NCBI GenBank assembly: GCA_945897955.1
Contig: CAMDGQ010000010.1
Location: 1 to 64,000 of the forward strand
Origin: Tepidiphilus sp. J10
GTDB taxonomy: Bacteria; Pseudomonadota; Gammaproteobacteria; Burkholderiales; Thiobacillaceae
Direction: 5' to 3'
DNA: 64,000 bases
This document shows positions 1-11,528 of this stretch, piece by piece. Position numbers and translations under genes: made by a program. Below the pieces are notes generated by a model. That model had not been told where the DNA came from. It made no database searches and saw nothing but the letters and a program-made list of their open reading frames with translations. The stretch's first letter is position 1. Each line of letters starts with the position of its first letter.

Positions 1-1235
1 AAATTCTGTTTGAACCATGACTTCATCCGTTCCATGACCTGGCCCAGGTTCTGGCCCTGGCTGCGCGCAGCCTGGTCAATTTCGTGTTTTTCCAGGCCGA
101 CCAGCAGCAGGCCGACGCTGGTTGCGAAGCGCGGGTTGCGCACGCGCTCCGAAAAGCCGCCGACGTACTCGGGCAGGCCGACGCGCACCGGCATGTGAAA
201 AACCTCTTCTGCGAGTTCGACCATGCCGCGCATCAGACTGGCGCCACCGGTAAGAACCAGGCCGGAGGAGATCTGCTCCTCGAAGCCGCTGCGGCGCAGT
301 TCTGCCTGCACCAGGCTGTAAAGTTCTTCGACACGCGGCTCGATCACTTCCGAAAGCAACTGCTTTGAAAGCATGCGCGGGCCGCGTTCGCCAATGCCGG
401 GCACTTCGATCATTTCCTTCGGGTCGGCCAGTTGGCGCAGCGCGATGCCATGCTGAATCTTCAGATCCTCGGCTTCGCGCGTCGGCGTGCGCAGGGTCTG
501 CGCGATGTCGTTGGTGATCTGGTCGCCGGCGATAGGGATGACCGCCACATGCTGGATCGCACCGCGCGTGAACACCGCGATGTCGGTGGTACCGCCGCCG
601 ATATCGACGATGCAGACGCCGAGATCCTTCTCGTCGTCATTCAGAACGGCATGGCTGGAAGCGAGCGGTTGCAGCACCAGATCGCGTACTTCGAGACCGC
701 AACGACGCACGCATTTGACGATGTTCTGCGCCGCCGACACGGCGCCGGTGACGATATGCACCTTGACTTCCAGCCGCACGCCGGACATGCCCAGCGGCTC
801 GCGCACACCATCCTGCCCGTCGATGATGAATTCCTGCGGCAGGACATGCAGCACCTGCTGATCGGCCGGAATATTAAGTGCGCGGGCGATTTCGATGACT
901 CGATCGACGTCGGCCTGCGACACCTCGCGATCGCGAATCGGCAACATGCCGCTGGAGTTCTGCGCCTTGATGTGGCTCCCGGCGATACCGGTATAAACCT
1001 GGGTGATCTTGCAGTTCGCCATCAGTTCGGCCTCTTCCAGCGCGCGCTGGATTGCCGAGACAGTCGCCTCGATGTTCACCACGACGCCCTTCTTGAGTCC
1101 GCGTGAAGGAGCCTGGCCCATGCCGATGATGTTGATGCCGCCTTCGGGCATCGCCTCGCCTACCAGCGCGACGATCTTCGCTGTGCCGATATCGAGGCCG
1201 ACAATCAGATCCTTGCTTTCAGTCATTTTTTTCAT
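1..1235 (-). CDS. ftsA: Cell division protein FtsA (C-terminal end at window edge)
   Basis: Actin-like ATPase that tethers FtsZ to the inner membrane and helps recruit late division proteins. Reading the minus strand gives a continuous frame starting MTESKDLIVGLDIGTAKI, with the actin-family phosphate-binding motifs near the N-terminus and a second one around VCIVDIGGGTTDIAVF. The amphipathic membrane-targeting tail, which ends SWFKQNF, coincides with base 1, so only the stop and perhaps a few residues are missing. Two in-frame ATGs lie at 1235 and 1226. The second gives the usual FtsA N-terminus. ftsQ ends at 1242, so the genes are nearly contiguous. ftsZ would be expected just outside the window. 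Confidence 0.96.
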   Translation of the reverse strand, partial: MKKMTESKDLIVGLDIGTAKIVALVGEAMPEGGINIIGMGQAPSRGLKKGVVVNIEATVSAIQRALEEAELMANCKITQVYTGIAGSHIKAQNSSGMLPIRDREVSQADVDRVIEIARALNIPADQQVLHVLPQEFIIDGQDGVREPLGMSGVRLEVKVHIVTGAVSAAQNIVKCVRRCGLEVRDLVLQPLASSHAVLNDDEKDLGVCIVDIGGGTTDIAVFTRGAIQHVAVIPIAGDQITNDIAQTLRTPTREAEDLKIQHGIALRQLADPKEMIEVPGIGERGPRMLSKQLLSEVIEPRVEELYSLVQAELRRSGFEEQISSGLVLTGGASLMRGMVELAEEVFHMPVRVGLPEYVGGFSERVRNPRFATSVGLLLVGLEKHEIDQAARSQGQNLGQVMERMKSWFKQN

Positions 1236-1241
1236 CTGGAT

Positions 1242-2036
1242 TTATGCCGGTTTGGCCTGTCTGGTTTCAACATTTCCTGCAGCCGGATGCCGTGGCTCAC
1301 CCGAAAATCCATTCGGGTAACGCATGTCAACGCGCTGGATCGGACCCACCGCAGCAACAGCTTGCGGATAAAAGCGGGCAAAACGCGCCAGACGTTCATT
1401 GAGGCGCTCGCGGCCAAGTTCGACGCTGATCACGCCGCACGGGAACGCCCCCCCGATATCCGTTCCGGGCTGCGCGCACCGGGCTTGAGTCGGCGCGTCC
1501 GGGGTCAGGCGGACGCGCCAGGACATGCGCGCACTGACCACGATCTGTTCGATTCTTAACCCCATGGGACGCACCAGTTTGAAAAATTCGCCATATCGAC
1601 GCGCCGCTTCAAGATGCATCCCTTCGGGCGCATAGATGCGTGGCAGCCCGGTCCACGGCATGACCGGAAACACATCGCCCTGAGTGTTCAGCGTGGCGCG
1701 GTCGTTCCAGGCTGCGGCGGCACGATGTTCGGTCAGTTCAATGACCAGGCGGCCCGGCCATAGCCGTCGAACCTGGGCTTCCTGCACCCAGGGCAGTTTT
1801 TCGAAATCGGCATGCACCTGATGCAGATTCATCGAAAAGAATCCGCCTGCCAGCGTACCTGCAAGCTTTCGTGCTTCAGCCCGCGTATCGGCATGATTGG
1901 CGCCGACCACATTGATCTGGCGAAACGGGAACACGTTCTCCAGGGCTGCGCGGCCGACGATCCACAGCGCGAACAGCAAAGTCGCCAGCAGAATCAGGCG
2001 GCTGATGCGGTTGAGGGCGTCCGGGTTATCCCACAT
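1242..2036 (-). CDS. ftsQ: Cell division protein FtsQ
   Basis: Bitopic inner-membrane divisome protein that links early cytoplasmic and late periplasmic division proteins through FtsB and FtsL. The predicted 264-residue protein starts [12 protein letters not shown], has one transmembrane segment at about residues 12-30, then a POTRA domain ([10 protein letters not shown] onward) and the FtsQ beta domain. I chose the ATG at 2036 because it gives the short cytoplasmic tail typical of the family. It overlaps the end of ddlB by 11 bases, which fits translational coupling. A longer frame upstream runs into ddlB and is unlikely to be used. Confidence 0.95.
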   Translation of the reverse strand: MWDNPDALNRISRLILLATLLFALWIVGRAALENVFPFRQINVVGANHADTRAEARKLAGTLAGGFFSMNLHQVHADFEKLPWVQEAQVRRLWPGRLVIELTEHRAAAAWNDRATLNTQGDVFPVMPWTGLPRIYAPEGMHLEAARRYGEFFKLVRPMGLRIEQIVVSARMSWRVRLTPDAPTQARCAQPGTDIGGAFPCGVISVELGRERLNERLARFARFYPQAVAAVGPIQRVDMRYPNGFSGEPRHPAAGNVETRQAKPA

Positions 2037-2949
2037 CGCACATCTCCAGAATCCGCATGCACAAATCGGCAAATTCCAGGCCATCAACGCGCGCCGCCAT
2101 CGGCGCCAGGCTGTGGCTGGTCATGCCCGGCGCGGTATTGGCTTCCAGCAGGAAGGGTTTGCCGGTGTCGTCGAGCAGGAAATCGACGCGTGCCCAGCCA
2201 CGGCATCCGAGCGCACGATAGCCTTGCAGAGCCAGTTCGCGCATCCGCGCTTCCTCGGCATCGCTCAGGCCGCTCGGACACAGATAGCGCGTGTCATCAC
2301 GAAAGTACTTGGCTTCGTAATCGTAGAACTCGGTCGTCGGCACGATGCGGATCGAGGGCAGGGCGCGCGCTTGATCGCTCGTGCCGAGAATGGTGACGGT
2401 GAACTCGCCTCCGGTCATGGCGCGTTCGGCCAGCACCAGGCTGTCATGCCGGGCAGCTTCCCGGTAAGCGGCGGGCAGATCGGCTGCCGACTTGACCATG
2501 ACGATGCCGATGCTCGATCCCTCGCGTGCCGGCTTGACGAACAACGGCAAACCCAGTTGCGCGACGACCGCCGCGAAATCGCTGCTCTCGTTCAATATGA
2601 CAAATTCGGGAATCGGCAGGCCCATCGCCTGCCAGACCAGCTTGCTGCGCCACTTGTCCATCGCCAGTGCGGAAGCCAGCACGCCGCTGCCGGTGAACGG
2701 CAGATTCATCAAGGTCAGCGCGCCTTGCATGCAACCATCCTCGCCGCCGCGTCCATGCAGCGCGATGAAGACGCGGGAAAAGCCTTCGCCGAGCAGATCG
2801 GCCAGCGGCCGTTCAGCCGGGTCAAATCCGTGCGCATCGACGCCACGGCTTTGCAAAGCGGCCAAAACCGCTGCACCGCTGTTCAGCGATACCGCGCGTT
2901 CCGCCGAAGTGCCGCCGAACATCACCGCGACTTTGCCGAACTGATTCAT
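2026..2949 (-). CDS. ddlB: D-alanine--D-alanine ligase
   Basis: ATP-grasp enzyme that joins two D-alanines for the peptidoglycan stem peptide. The 307-residue protein begins [20 protein letters not shown], which carries the N-terminal GGxSxE-like substrate motif, and has the C-terminal ATP-grasp magnesium site in [15 protein letters not shown]. The length is normal. The ATG at 2949 overlaps the murB stop in an ATGA arrangement. The longer frame reaching 3306 is a shadow over murB. Confidence 0.97.
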   Translation of the reverse strand: MNQFGKVAVMFGGTSAERAVSLNSGAAVLAALQSRGVDAHGFDPAERPLADLLGEGFSRVFIALHGRGGEDGCMQGALTLMNLPFTGSGVLASALAMDKWRSKLVWQAMGLPIPEFVILNESSDFAAVVAQLGLPLFVKPAREGSSIGIVMVKSAADLPAAYREAARHDSLVLAERAMTGGEFTVTILGTSDQARALPSIRIVPTTEFYDYEAKYFRDDTRYLCPSGLSDAEEARMRELALQGYRALGCRGWARVDFLLDDTGKPFLLEANTAPGMTSHSLAPMAARVDGLEFADLCMRILEMCDVG

Positions 2950-3926
2950 AAGCGCTCTCCCAGGATGCGGACTTCGCGTTGCAGCTTGATGCCGTATTTC
3001 TCTTCCACCCGCGCCTGAATACGTTCGATCAGCGTTTCGATGTCGGTCGCGCTGGCCCCGCCCAGGTTGACGATGAAGTTGGCATGTTTCTCGGAAACCT
3101 GTGCGCCGCCCTGCCTTTCGCCTTTCATGCCGCAGGCTTCGATCAGACGCGCGGCGTAATCGCCCGCCGGGTTGCGGAATACGGACCCGGCGTTGGGCAG
3201 GTTGAGCGGCTGGCTGGCGATACGCTTTTCCAGCAATTGCTTGATGTCGAGGCGGGCTTGCGAACCGTCTCCGCGCGGCAGCATGAACCATGCGCCGACA
3301 AACCATTCGTTGCAGGTCGCCGCCAGTTTCTCGCCCAGTTCGGAGTCGGGCTCGACATGGCGATAACTGACTCGGTATTCCTTTGGTGAGCGGCGATTGA
3401 CTTCACCGCAGCGATTGACGGTCAGCACCTGCGAGACGAATTCCCAGGTTTCGTGGCCATAGCAGCCGGCATTCATCGCCAGCGCGCCACCGACCGTGCC
3501 GGGAATGCCGGCGAGGAATTCGGCGCCGACCAGGTCATGCGACGCCGCGAAACTGGCCACTTTCGGGCTGGCGACACCGGCTTCGGCGAAGATCACGCCG
3601 AACAGGTTGCCGCCATCGCTGCCGTTGGTGCGACGTTGTTCCAGATCAATCCGTCGCAGCGCGCCATGCAGGTGGATCACGGTGCCGCGCAGGCCGCCGT
3701 CGCGCACCAGCAGGTTGCTGCCGAGGCCGATGAAATGCACCGGTTCGCGCGCATCCAGCGTTTTCAGAAACGCGCACAGATCCGCCAGATCGGCCGGGGT
3801 GTAGAGCCGATCGGCCTTGCCGCCGGCCCGCCAGCTGGTGTATCCGCTCATATCGACGTTGAGCAGCAGTTCGCCCTGCGTGCCGGGTACTTTCGACGGC
3901 GGGTCGATGTAGTCCGCGACGATCAT
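2946..3926 (-). CDS. murB: UDP-N-acetylenolpyruvoylglucosamine reductase
   Basis: FAD-dependent enzyme that reduces enolpyruvyl-UDP-GlcNAc to UDP-MurNAc using NADPH. The 326-residue protein has the FAD-binding PP-loop region ([11 protein letters not shown]), the type I MurB insert with YRVSYR, and the catalytic serine in NAGSVFRNP. The start ATG at 3926 is preceded by GGAG at good spacing and overlaps the murC stop (ATGA). Its position between murC and ddlB is the standard beta/gammaproteobacterial order. Confidence 0.97.
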   Translation of the reverse strand: MIVADYIDPPSKVPGTQGELLLNVDMSGYTSWRAGGKADRLYTPADLADLCAFLKTLDAREPVHFIGLGSNLLVRDGGLRGTVIHLHGALRRIDLEQRRTNGSDGGNLFGVIFAEAGVASPKVASFAASHDLVGAEFLAGIPGTVGGALAMNAGCYGHETWEFVSQVLTVNRCGEVNRRSPKEYRVSYRHVEPDSELGEKLAATCNEWFVGAWFMLPRGDGSQARLDIKQLLEKRIASQPLNLPNAGSVFRNPAGDYAARLIEACGMKGERQGGAQVSEKHANFIVNLGGASATDIETLIERIQARVEEKYGIKLQREVRILGERL

Positions 3927-5341
3927 GCTGTTGCTCCTGCCGCGCCGGTTTGCGTACCTAGTGCCGCCAGCCGGGCCGGTATCTGGCCGATGGAACCGGC
4001 GCCCATGCATAGCACGACATCCCCTTCCTGAATGAAATCCGCCAGCGCGCTCGGTAGATCGTTGATGTCGGTGACAAATACCGGTTCCACCTTGCCGGCG
4101 ATGCGCACTGCGCGCGCCAGACTGCGGCCGTCGGCGGCAACGATGGGCTGTTCGCTGGCGGCATAAACTTCGGTCAGCAGGACCGCATCCGCCAGAGATA
4201 GGACCTGGACAAAGTCCTCGAACAGATCGCGCGTGCGGGTATAGCGATGCGGCTGGAAGGCGAGTACCAGGCGACGACCGGGGAATGCGCCACGGGCGGC
4301 ATTGAGCGTGGCGCGCATTTCCACCGGATGGTGGCCGTAGTCGTCCACCAGCGTGAAGGTTCTCCCGGATGCAAGCGTAATCTCGCCGTAGCGCTGGAAG
4401 CGCCTGCCGACGCCGCTGAATTCGGCCAGCGCCTTTTGCACGGCGGCATCCGGCACCTGCAACTCCCAGGCCACGGCGATGGCGGCGAGTGCGTTGAGCA
4501 CGTTGTGCAAGCCGGGCAGATTGAGGGTGACGTCGATGCGCGAACGCACTCCGTTGCGTACCGCCGTGAATCTCATGCGGCCGTCCTCGGCGCGGATATC
4601 GACCGCCTGGATCGCGCAGTCGTCACTGGTGCCGTAAGTCAGAACCGGCTTGGTGATGCGCGGCAGCAGGGCGCGCACATTGGCGTCATCGGCGCAGACC
4701 ACGGCCATGCCCCAGAACGGCAAGCGGTGCAGGAATTCGACGAAGGCCGATTTCAGTTTCTCGAAGTCGTGGCCATAGGTTTCCATATGGTCGGCGTCGA
4801 TATTGGTCACCACCGACAATACCGGCGACAGATGCAGGAAGGAGGCGTCCGATTCGTCCGCCTCTGCCACCAGCCATTCGCCCTGGCCCAGACGGGCATT
4901 GGCGCCTGCCGCCAGCAATTTGCCGCCGATGACGAAGGTCGGGTCCATGCCGGCTTCGTTCAGCACACTGGCAATCAGGCTGGTCGTCGTGGTCTTGCCA
5001 TGCGTGCCGGCGATGGCAATCCCCTGTTTGAAACGCATCAGTTCGGCAAGCATCATTGCCCGCGCCACCACCGGAATATGCGCCGCGCGTGCCGCTTGTA
5101 CCTCAGGGTTGTCTTCCTTGATCGCGCTGGAAATGACCAGCACATCGGCACCGGTCAAATTTTCCGCCGCGTGGCCCTGGTAAACACTGGCCCCCATGCC
5201 GACCAGACGCTGGGTGACCGCGTTGTTCGCCGCATCGCTGCCGGAAACCTGATAACCCAGGTTGAGCAGGACTTCGGCGATGCCGCTCATGCCGGCGCCG
5301 CCGATGCCGACGAAATGGATGCGGTGGACTTTGTGTTTCAT
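3923..5341 (-). CDS. murC: UDP-N-acetylmuramate--L-alanine ligase
   Basis: First of the Mur ligases. It adds L-alanine to UDP-MurNAc with ATP. The 472-residue protein begins [20 protein letters not shown], with the glycine-rich UDP-binding motif, then the ATP P-loop [10 protein letters not shown] near residue 110 and the family metal/substrate residues (VDDYGHHP). The start at 5341 follows a 76-base spacer after murG. That is the longest spacer inside the dcw operon, and it contains a palindromic element annotated separately. Confidence 0.97.
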   Translation of the reverse strand: MKHKVHRIHFVGIGGAGMSGIAEVLLNLGYQVSGSDAANNAVTQRLVGMGASVYQGHAAENLTGADVLVISSAIKEDNPEVQAARAAHIPVVARAMMLAELMRFKQGIAIAGTHGKTTTTSLIASVLNEAGMDPTFVIGGKLLAAGANARLGQGEWLVAEADESDASFLHLSPVLSVVTNIDADHMETYGHDFEKLKSAFVEFLHRLPFWGMAVVCADDANVRALLPRITKPVLTYGTSDDCAIQAVDIRAEDGRMRFTAVRNGVRSRIDVTLNLPGLHNVLNALAAIAVAWELQVPDAAVQKALAEFSGVGRRFQRYGEITLASGRTFTLVDDYGHHPVEMRATLNAARGAFPGRRLVLAFQPHRYTRTRDLFEDFVQVLSLADAVLLTEVYAASEQPIVAADGRSLARAVRIAGKVEPVFVTDINDLPSALADFIQEGDVVLCMGAGSIGQIPARLAALGTQTGAAGATA

Positions 5342-5349
5342 GCCTGTCT

Positions 5350-5413
5350 CCGGGCCGCCCCAAGACGGGCATTGCTCCCCCATGGGGGGCAGCGAACAAA
5401 GTGAGCGTGGGGG
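5350..5413. repeat. Palindromic GC-rich spacer element between murG and murC
   Basis: The murG-murC spacer contains a perfect CCCCCATGGGGG palindrome at 5377-5388. It is flanked by a GGGCCGCCCCAAGACGGGC stem-like segment on one side and AGCGAACAAAGTGAGCGTGGGGG on the other. The arrangement resembles short C-block/G-block intergenic elements that recur in Burkholderiales and related genomes. That comparison is from memory. Only one copy was noticed in this window. It might stabilise or attenuate the operon mRNA, but nothing here shows a function. Confidence 0.45.
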
Positions 5414-5417
5414 TCGT

Positions 5418-6524
5418 TCATTTGACGAGTTCCTTGCAGATGGCGGCGACGCGCGCAGTGGCATCCGGTTTGGCGAAGGCGCGTGCCTTGCCGGCGCGCG
5501 CCAGCAGTTCTTCCCGCGTCAGGCCGGCCAGCCATTGCGCGAGGTTTTCGGCGTTGAGCGCACTTTGTTGCATCAGCCAGGCCGCGTTGGAATCGGACAG
5601 AAAACGAGCATTCGCGGTCTGGTGATCATCCACCGCGAACGGGAAGGGAACGAACAGCGCAGCCGCGCCGGCCGCCGCGACTTCGGCAACCGTCAGCGCA
5701 CCCGCGCGGCAGATCACCACGTCGGACCAGGCGTAGGCTGCGGCCATGTCGGTAATGAAGGTCAGACACTCGGCCGCGACATCGGCTGCGGCGTAATTGG
5801 CCTGCAACGCGGCCAGATGCTTGGCGCCGGATTGATGCCGCACCTGTGGTCGTTGCGCCGGTTCCAGTCTGGCCAGGGCTTGCGGAATCATTTCATTCAA
5901 TGCCTGCGCGCCCAGGCTGCCGCCGACCACCAGGAGACGCAGCGGCCCCGCGCGTCCGGCCAGGCGTTGTTCCGGCGCGGGCAGGGCGGCGATTTCCGGC
6001 CGTACCGGATTGCCGACCCATTCCCCCCGGGTGGCGAGGGGGGAGCCGATTGCAGCTTCCGGCTTGCCGACTTGCTGCGGCAAACCCAGCAGGATGCGAT
6101 CGGCCACGACGGCGAGCAGACGATTGGTCAATCCGGCGATGGCGTTCTGTTCGTGGATGACCAGAGGTTTGCCGAACAGGCTGGCCATCATGCCGCCCGG
6201 GAAGGCGACATAGCCGCCCAGTCCGAGCGCGACATCGGGCCTCGTGCGGAAGATCGCGCGCGCCGCCTGCCAGAATGCCGCCAGCAGATTGGCAGGCAGC
6301 AACAGCTTGGTCAGCAGGCTTTTTCCGCGCACGCCGGCGACACGCACCCAGGCCATTTCGAAGCCCTTTTCCACCGCCAGCTTCGCTTCCATGCCGGCGT
6401 GCGTGCCCAGCCAGACTACACGCCATCCCTCGCCACGCAGGGCTTCCGCCACCGCCAGCGCCGGCATGACATGGCCGCCGGTACCGCCAGCCATGATCAG
6501 CAGGGTGCGTGGGTGGCGAGTCAT
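5418..6524 (-). CDS. murG: UDP-N-acetylglucosamine--undecaprenyl-PP-MurNAc-pentapeptide transferase
   Basis: GT28 transferase that converts lipid I to lipid II on the inner face of the membrane. The 368-residue protein starts [21 protein letters not shown]. The GGTGGH loop binds the diphosphate of the acceptor, and the C-terminal donor-site loop [10 protein letters not shown] is present. Length is normal. The ATG overlaps the ftsW stop (ATGA), so the two products, a lipid II synthase and an SEDS protein, are translationally coupled. Confidence 0.97.
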   Translation of the reverse strand: MTRHPRTLLIMAGGTGGHVMPALAVAEALRGEGWRVVWLGTHAGMEAKLAVEKGFEMAWVRVAGVRGKSLLTKLLLPANLLAAFWQAARAIFRTRPDVALGLGGYVAFPGGMMASLFGKPLVIHEQNAIAGLTNRLLAVVADRILLGLPQQVGKPEAAIGSPLATRGEWVGNPVRPEIAALPAPEQRLAGRAGPLRLLVVGGSLGAQALNEMIPQALARLEPAQRPQVRHQSGAKHLAALQANYAAADVAAECLTFITDMAAAYAWSDVVICRAGALTVAEVAAAGAAALFVPFPFAVDDHQTANARFLSDSNAAWLMQQSALNAENLAQWLAGLTREELLARAGKARAFAKPDATARVAAICKELVK

Positions 6525-7681
6525 GACTTCTTGCCCTTCATCAGGCAGCGGTTCTCGAAATCCACCCGAAGCAAAATGGCGAGCGCCAGACAGTTCGCGA
6601 CGATGCCGGAGCCGCCGTAGCTCATCAGCGGCAGCGTCAGGCCCTTGGTCGGCAGCAGGCCAAGATTGACGCCCATGTTGATGAACGATTGCACGCCCAT
6701 CCAGACGCCGATGCCCTGCGCCACCAGCGCTGCGTAGTTGCGTCCCATCAGGCCCGCCTGCCAGCCGATGGAGAATGCGCGCCAGGTCAGCCAGGCGAAC
6801 AGGCCGATCACCGTCATGACGCCGAGCAGGCCGAGTTCTTCGCCGGTCACCGCGAGCAGGAAGTCGGTGTAGGCCTCGGGCAGGTAGAACAGTTTTTCCA
6901 CACTGTCTCCCAGACCGACGCCGGTCACTTCGCCGCTGCCGAATGCGATCAGTGCGTGCGAAAGCTGGTAACCGGTGCCGTAAGGGTCGGACCAGGGATT
7001 GAGATAACTGGTGACGCGCGCCAGGCGGTAGGGAGACAACACCACCAGCAACACGAAGCCGACTGCCAAAAGCAGGATGAGACCGACAAACAGGCGCGCA
7101 TTGAGGCCGCCCAGGAACAGGATGGACAGGGCAATGACCACGATTACGACAAAGGCGCCGAAGTCCGGTTCGAACAGCAGCAGGCCGCCGAGGAACAACA
7201 TGACCAGAAACATCGGCAGGAAGCCCTTCTGCAGGCTTTGCATATGCGCGGCCTTGCGCACGGTGTAGTTGGCGGCGTAGAGAATGGTGGCGAACTTCAT
7301 CAACTCGGAGGGCTGGAAATTGCCCAGCGGACCGAGCGGAATCCAGCGTCGGCTGCCATTGACTTCGCGGCCGATGAACGGGATCAGCACCAGCACCAGT
7401 GCGACCACGCCGATGATGAACAGAGTCGGCGCCAGCTTCTGCCAGGTGTCGATGGGAATCTGCAAGGCGGCATAACCTGCGCCGAGGCCGATGACCAGAT
7501 ACATCGAATGACGGATCAGGTAGAACATTGGCTGATTCGCGGCTGATTTGGCCTCGGCGGTGGCGATGGAAGCCGAATAGACCATGACCATGCCGATCAT
7601 CAACAAGGCGAGCGCGGCGAACACCAAACCCCAGTCATAAGGAGTCAGGGCAGTGCGCTTGAGGGCGGCGTTATGAAACAT
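6521..7681 (-). CDS. ftsW: SEDS-family septal peptidoglycan polymerase FtsW
   Basis: Polytopic inner-membrane protein that polymerises glycan strands at the septum together with FtsI. The 386-residue protein has about ten hydrophobic segments and the SEDS signature around [17 protein letters not shown]. The N-terminus [17 protein letters not shown] is short and cytoplasmic. The start overlaps murD by 11 bases. Confidence 0.97.
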   Translation of the reverse strand: MFHNAALKRTALTPYDWGLVFAALALLMIGMVMVYSASIATAEAKSAANQPMFYLIRHSMYLVIGLGAGYAALQIPIDTWQKLAPTLFIIGVVALVLVLIPFIGREVNGSRRWIPLGPLGNFQPSELMKFATILYAANYTVRKAAHMQSLQKGFLPMFLVMLFLGGLLLFEPDFGAFVVIVVIALSILFLGGLNARLFVGLILLLAVGFVLLVVLSPYRLARVTSYLNPWSDPYGTGYQLSHALIAFGSGEVTGVGLGDSVEKLFYLPEAYTDFLLAVTGEELGLLGVMTVIGLFAWLTWRAFSIGWQAGLMGRNYAALVAQGIGVWMGVQSFINMGVNLGLLPTKGLTLPLMSYGGSGIVANCLALAILLRVDFENRCLMKGKKS

Positions 7682-9107
7682 CGGCGCCCTCCAGCGTCTT
7701 CACCGCTGCGATGAACACTTCGGCCCGGTGCGCGTAATTGCGGAACATGTCCCAGCTTGCGCAGGCCGGCGAAAGCAGGATGGCATCGCCAGGCTGCGAC
7801 AACTTGAATGCCTGCCGGACCGCATCCTGCATGCTTTCGGATCGATGTACCGGACAGGCATCCCCAATCGCCTCGGCAACCAAAGGACCGTCACGGCCGA
7901 TCTGGACCACGGCGCGGGCATGCTTGACGGCGTCGCGCAGCGGCGAGAAATCCTGGTCCTTGCCGTCGCCGCCGGCGATCAGCACGACGGGAACGGTAAA
8001 GCCCAACATTGCGGCAGCGGTAGCGCCGACATTGGTGCCCTTCGAGTCGTCGTAGAAGGTGCGACCGGCGATCTCAGCGACGCGCTGAACCCGATGCGGC
8101 AGGCCTTCGAATGTCTTCAGCGCCGGCACCAGTCCGTCGTAGGTCAGCAGTTCTGCAGCCGTGCGGATCCGGCGTCCTTCTTGCGAGGACAGGCCGATGG
8201 CGCGGCACAGGGCCAGCGCGGCCAGCGCGTTGGCTGCATTGTGCAGGCCTGCAATGGGCAGCTTGTCCACAGGCAGCAGCGCTTCCTCGCCTTCGCACAG
8301 CCAGAGGCGGTCCTTGCGATGAGTCAGGCCGTAGGAACCGGGTGAAGGGTGGGCGCTCATCTCGATGCTGAAAGTCGAGATTGCGCGGTTTGGCAGTGCC
8401 ATTGCCATCACCATGGCATCGTCACGGTTGAGTACCTGGACGCCTTCGCCGGCAAATACACGCGCTTTTGCCGCCGCGTAATCTTCCAGGCCGGCGTAGC
8501 GGTCCATGTGATCCTGCGAGATGTTCAGCACGGTCGCCGCGTCCGGGTGCAGGCTGGAAGTGGTTTCCAGCTGGAAACTGGACAATTCCAGCACCCAGAC
8601 ATCCGGGTCGCGGCCGAGCGTCTCACGGTTGTCGAGCGCTTCCAGCACCGGCAGGCCGATGTTGCCGGCGACTACGGTGTCGAGGCCGACCGCCGCGCAC
8701 AGGTGGCCGACCAGGCTGGTGACCGTGCTCTTGCCGTTGGAGCCGGTGATGGCGATGACTTTGGAATTCGAGCCGCGAATTGCGCGGGCGAACAGTTCGA
8801 CATCGCCGACCACATCCTTGCCGAGTTGAATTGCATGTTGCAGCGCGGGTGTCGCCAGTGCGACCCCGGGGCTGACCACGACCATGTCGGCCCAGTCGAA
8901 ATCGGTGGTCTGGAAGCCGCCCAGTGTCAGCGGCACTTCCGGGAAGGCTTCGCGCAGATGCTGGGCATGTGGCGGTTCCGCGCGCGTATCGGTGGCGCGC
9001 ACCGTGGCGTCGTGCTCCAGCAGCCAGCGCACGCAGGACGCGCCGGTGTCACCCAGGCCGACGACCAGGGCCTTGATGTTGGAAAAGCTGGAAGCCTGTT
9101 GATTCAT
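7671..9107 (-). CDS. murD: UDP-N-acetylmuramoyl-L-alanine--D-glutamate ligase
   Basis: Second Mur ligase. It adds D-glutamate to UDP-MurNAc-L-Ala. The 478-residue protein shows the N-terminal Rossmann motif [11 protein letters not shown], the ATP P-loop [10 protein letters not shown] near residue 120, and the C-terminal DDSKGTN and [11 protein letters not shown] motifs typical of MurD. It lies 4 bases downstream of mraY and overlaps ftsW. Confidence 0.97.
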   Translation of the reverse strand: MNQQASSFSNIKALVVGLGDTGASCVRWLLEHDATVRATDTRAEPPHAQHLREAFPEVPLTLGGFQTTDFDWADMVVVSPGVALATPALQHAIQLGKDVVGDVELFARAIRGSNSKVIAITGSNGKSTVTSLVGHLCAAVGLDTVVAGNIGLPVLEALDNRETLGRDPDVWVLELSSFQLETTSSLHPDAATVLNISQDHMDRYAGLEDYAAAKARVFAGEGVQVLNRDDAMVMAMALPNRAISTFSIEMSAHPSPGSYGLTHRKDRLWLCEGEEALLPVDKLPIAGLHNAANALAALALCRAIGLSSQEGRRIRTAAELLTYDGLVPALKTFEGLPHRVQRVAEIAGRTFYDDSKGTNVGATAAAMLGFTVPVVLIAGGDGKDQDFSPLRDAVKHARAVVQIGRDGPLVAEAIGDACPVHRSESMQDAVRQAFKLSQPGDAILLSPACASWDMFRNYAHRAEVFIAAVKTLEGADVS

Positions 9108-9111
9108 CGGG

Positions 9112-10197
9112 TTACCTCAGCTTCAGGGAGGCCAGGCCGATCAGCACCAGAATCATCGAGATGATCCAGAAGCGGACCACGACCTGGGTTTCCTTCCAGC
9201 CCTTCTTCTCGAAGTGGTGGTGAATCGGGGCCATCAGAAACACGCGCTTGCCGCGCAATTTGAACGATCCGACCTGCACCATGACCGAGATGGCCTCGGC
9301 GACGAACACGCCGCCCATGATGAACAGCACGATTTCCTGCCGCACGATCACCGCCACCACGCCAAGCGCGGCGCCCAGCGCCAGTGCGCCGACGTCGCCC
9401 ATGAACACTTCGGCCGGATAGGCGTTGAACCAGAGAAACGCCAACCCGGCACCGACCATCGCGGTGCAGAACACGACCAGTTCGCCGGCGCCGGGGATGT
9501 GCGGCAGGCCGAGGTATTTGGAGAACACGGCATGCCCGGCGACGTAGGCGAAGATGGCCAGCGCGCCGGCTACCATGACAGTGGGCAGGATGGCCAGGCC
9601 ATCGGCGCCGTCGGTCAGGTTGACCGCGTTGCTGGTGCCGACGATGACGAAGTAGGCCAGCACGACGAAACCGACGGCGCCCAGCGGCATCACGATATGT
9701 TTGAAGAACGGCACGATCAGCTCGGTCTGCGCCGGCAGATGCGCCGACCAGGCCAGCCAGGCGGCGATGGCGGCGGCGATGACCGATTGCCAGAAATATT
9801 TCCAGCGTGAAGCCAGGCCGCGCGGGTTTTTCTCCACCACCTTGCGCCAGTCATCGACCCAGCCGATGGCGCCAAAGCCGACCAGCGTCAGCAGCGCGAT
9901 CCAGACATAACGGTTGGTCAGATCGGCCCACAACAGCGTGGTCAGCGTGATCGAGGCGAGGATCAAGGCGCCGCCCATGGTCGGCGTGCCGGCCTTGACC
10001 AGATGTGTTTGCGGGCCGTCGTCGCGGACCGGCTGGCCGACTTTCAGCTCGGTCAGCTTGCGGATCATCGCCGGGCCGAGGATGAAGGAGATCAGCAGCG
10101 CGGTCAGCGCCGCCAGCACACCGCGCAGCGTGATGTACTGGAACACGTTGAACGCGCGGATGTCGTGGCCGAGCCACTGGGCGAGCATCAGGAGCAT
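9112..10197 (-). CDS. mraY: Phospho-N-acetylmuramoyl-pentapeptide transferase
   Basis: Integral membrane enzyme that transfers phospho-MurNAc-pentapeptide to undecaprenyl phosphate, making lipid I. The 361-residue protein starts [16 protein letters not shown] and has about ten membrane segments. The catalytic loops are visible: [25 protein letters not shown] and the histidine loop [11 protein letters not shown]. The usual DGLDGLA motif reads DGADGLA here, a Leu-to-Ala change beside the catalytic aspartates. The ATG at 10197 overlaps murF by 10 bases. Confidence 0.96.
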   Translation of the reverse strand: MLLMLAQWLGHDIRAFNVFQYITLRGVLAALTALLISFILGPAMIRKLTELKVGQPVRDDGPQTHLVKAGTPTMGGALILASITLTTLLWADLTNRYVWIALLTLVGFGAIGWVDDWRKVVEKNPRGLASRWKYFWQSVIAAAIAAWLAWSAHLPAQTELIVPFFKHIVMPLGAVGFVVLAYFVIVGTSNAVNLTDGADGLAILPTVMVAGALAIFAYVAGHAVFSKYLGLPHIPGAGELVVFCTAMVGAGLAFLWFNAYPAEVFMGDVGALALGAALGVVAVIVRQEIVLFIMGGVFVAEAISVMVQVGSFKLRGKRVFLMAPIHHHFEKKGWKETQVVVRFWIISMILVLIGLASLKLR

Positions 10198-11528
10198 GTC
10201 TTGTCCTCGATGAACGACTTCACCACCCGTTCCATCTGCATGAAGCGGGAACCCTTGACCAGCACCGATACCTCCGGGGCCAGGGCGCATTCGATTTCCG
10301 CCAGCAGCTCCTCGATACGTTCGAAGTGCATGGCGCCCTCGCCGAAAGCCGCGACGCTGTTGAGCGTCATCTCGCCCAGGCAGAGCAGGCGGTCGATGCC
10401 GGCGGCGCGGGCGCGTTCGCCGACTTCGCGATGCAGTTCGGCCGCATCCGGTCCGAGTTCGCCCATATCGCCCAAAACCAGAATGCGTTGCCCCGACCGC
10501 GCCGCCAGCACCTGGACGGCGGCCAGCACGGAATCGGGATTGGCGTTGTAGGTGTCGTCGATCAGCGTCGCGCCCAGGATGCAGGCGTGGCTTTGCAGGC
10601 GGCCCTTGACGCCGGCGTAGGCGGCCAGGCCCAGGGCGATTGACGCGGCCGGGATGCCCAGCGCGAGCGCCAGACTGGCAGCGGCGGCGGCGTTGCGCAG
10701 ATTGTGCTCGCCGGGTACTTGCAGTTTCGCTTCGATGCGTCCGGCCGTTGTCGCCAGGGCAAACTGGTTGCCGGGAATGATGCGGACATCGGCGTTCTCG
10801 GCAAAGCCGAAGCTCATCACTTTGCGTGGCGCGGCAAGGCTGCGCCAGAGTTCGGCATGCGGGTCGTCGGCGTTGACGATGGCGATGCCGTCGTGGCTCA
10901 GGCCGGCGTAGATCTCGCCCTTGGCCTGGGCGACCGCTTCGACGCTGCCGAGACCTTCCAGATGCGCGCGCAATGCGTTGTTGACCAGCGCGACATCGGG
11001 CCGGGCGATTCGGGTCAGATAGTCGATTTCGCCGGGATGGTTCATGCCCATTTCGATCGCGGCATAGCGGTGTTGCGGGGTCAGTTTCAGCAGCGTCAGG
11101 GGCATGCCGATGTCGTTGTTGAGATTGCCCTCGGTGGCCAGCACGCCGGTTTCGCCCGCCTCGACGGCGAGGATGGCGGCGAGCATTTCCTTCACCGTGG
11201 TCTTGCCGTTGCTGCCGGTGATGGCGGCAATCCTGGCCGGCATGCGGCCGCGATGCCAGGCGGCGAGGCGGCCGAGCGCTTGCAAGGTGTCATCGACGAG
11301 CAATGCCGGACTAACCTTCGGATTCGTCGATGCCGCCACCATCACTGCGGCCGCGCCCTGTTCCAGCGCCTTGGCGGCGAAACCGTGGCCGTCGAAACGC
11401 GGGCCTTTTAGCGCCACGAACAAACAGCCTGACGGCAGGTTGCGGGTGTCGGTGGAGACCGCCGTGATCGCCACGTCGTCGCCTGTGGCTTGCGCGCTGA
11501 TGGCTTGGGCGGCTTCATGCAGATGCAT
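10188..11528 (-). CDS. murF: UDP-N-acetylmuramoyl-tripeptide--D-alanyl-D-alanine ligase
   Basis: Last cytoplasmic Mur ligase. It adds D-Ala-D-Ala to the UDP-MurNAc tripeptide. The 446-residue protein starts [18 protein letters not shown], with the P-loop [11 protein letters not shown] near residue 110, [11 protein letters not shown] and [12 protein letters not shown]. The ATG at 11528 overlaps the end of murE by 14 bases. The upstream extension of the frame to 11834 overlays murE and is not credible. Confidence 0.97.
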   Translation of the reverse strand: MHLHEAAQAISAQATGDDVAITAVSTDTRNLPSGCLFVALKGPRFDGHGFAAKALEQGAAAVMVAASTNPKVSPALLVDDTLQALGRLAAWHRGRMPARIAAITGSNGKTTVKEMLAAILAVEAGETGVLATEGNLNNDIGMPLTLLKLTPQHRYAAIEMGMNHPGEIDYLTRIARPDVALVNNALRAHLEGLGSVEAVAQAKGEIYAGLSHDGIAIVNADDPHAELWRSLAAPRKVMSFGFAENADVRIIPGNQFALATTAGRIEAKLQVPGEHNLRNAAAAASLALALGIPAASIALGLAAYAGVKGRLQSHACILGATLIDDTYNANPDSVLAAVQVLAARSGQRILVLGDMGELGPDAAELHREVGERARAAGIDRLLCLGEMTLNSVAAFGEGAMHFERIEELLAEIECALAPEVSVLVKGSRFMQMERVVKSFIEDKTCS

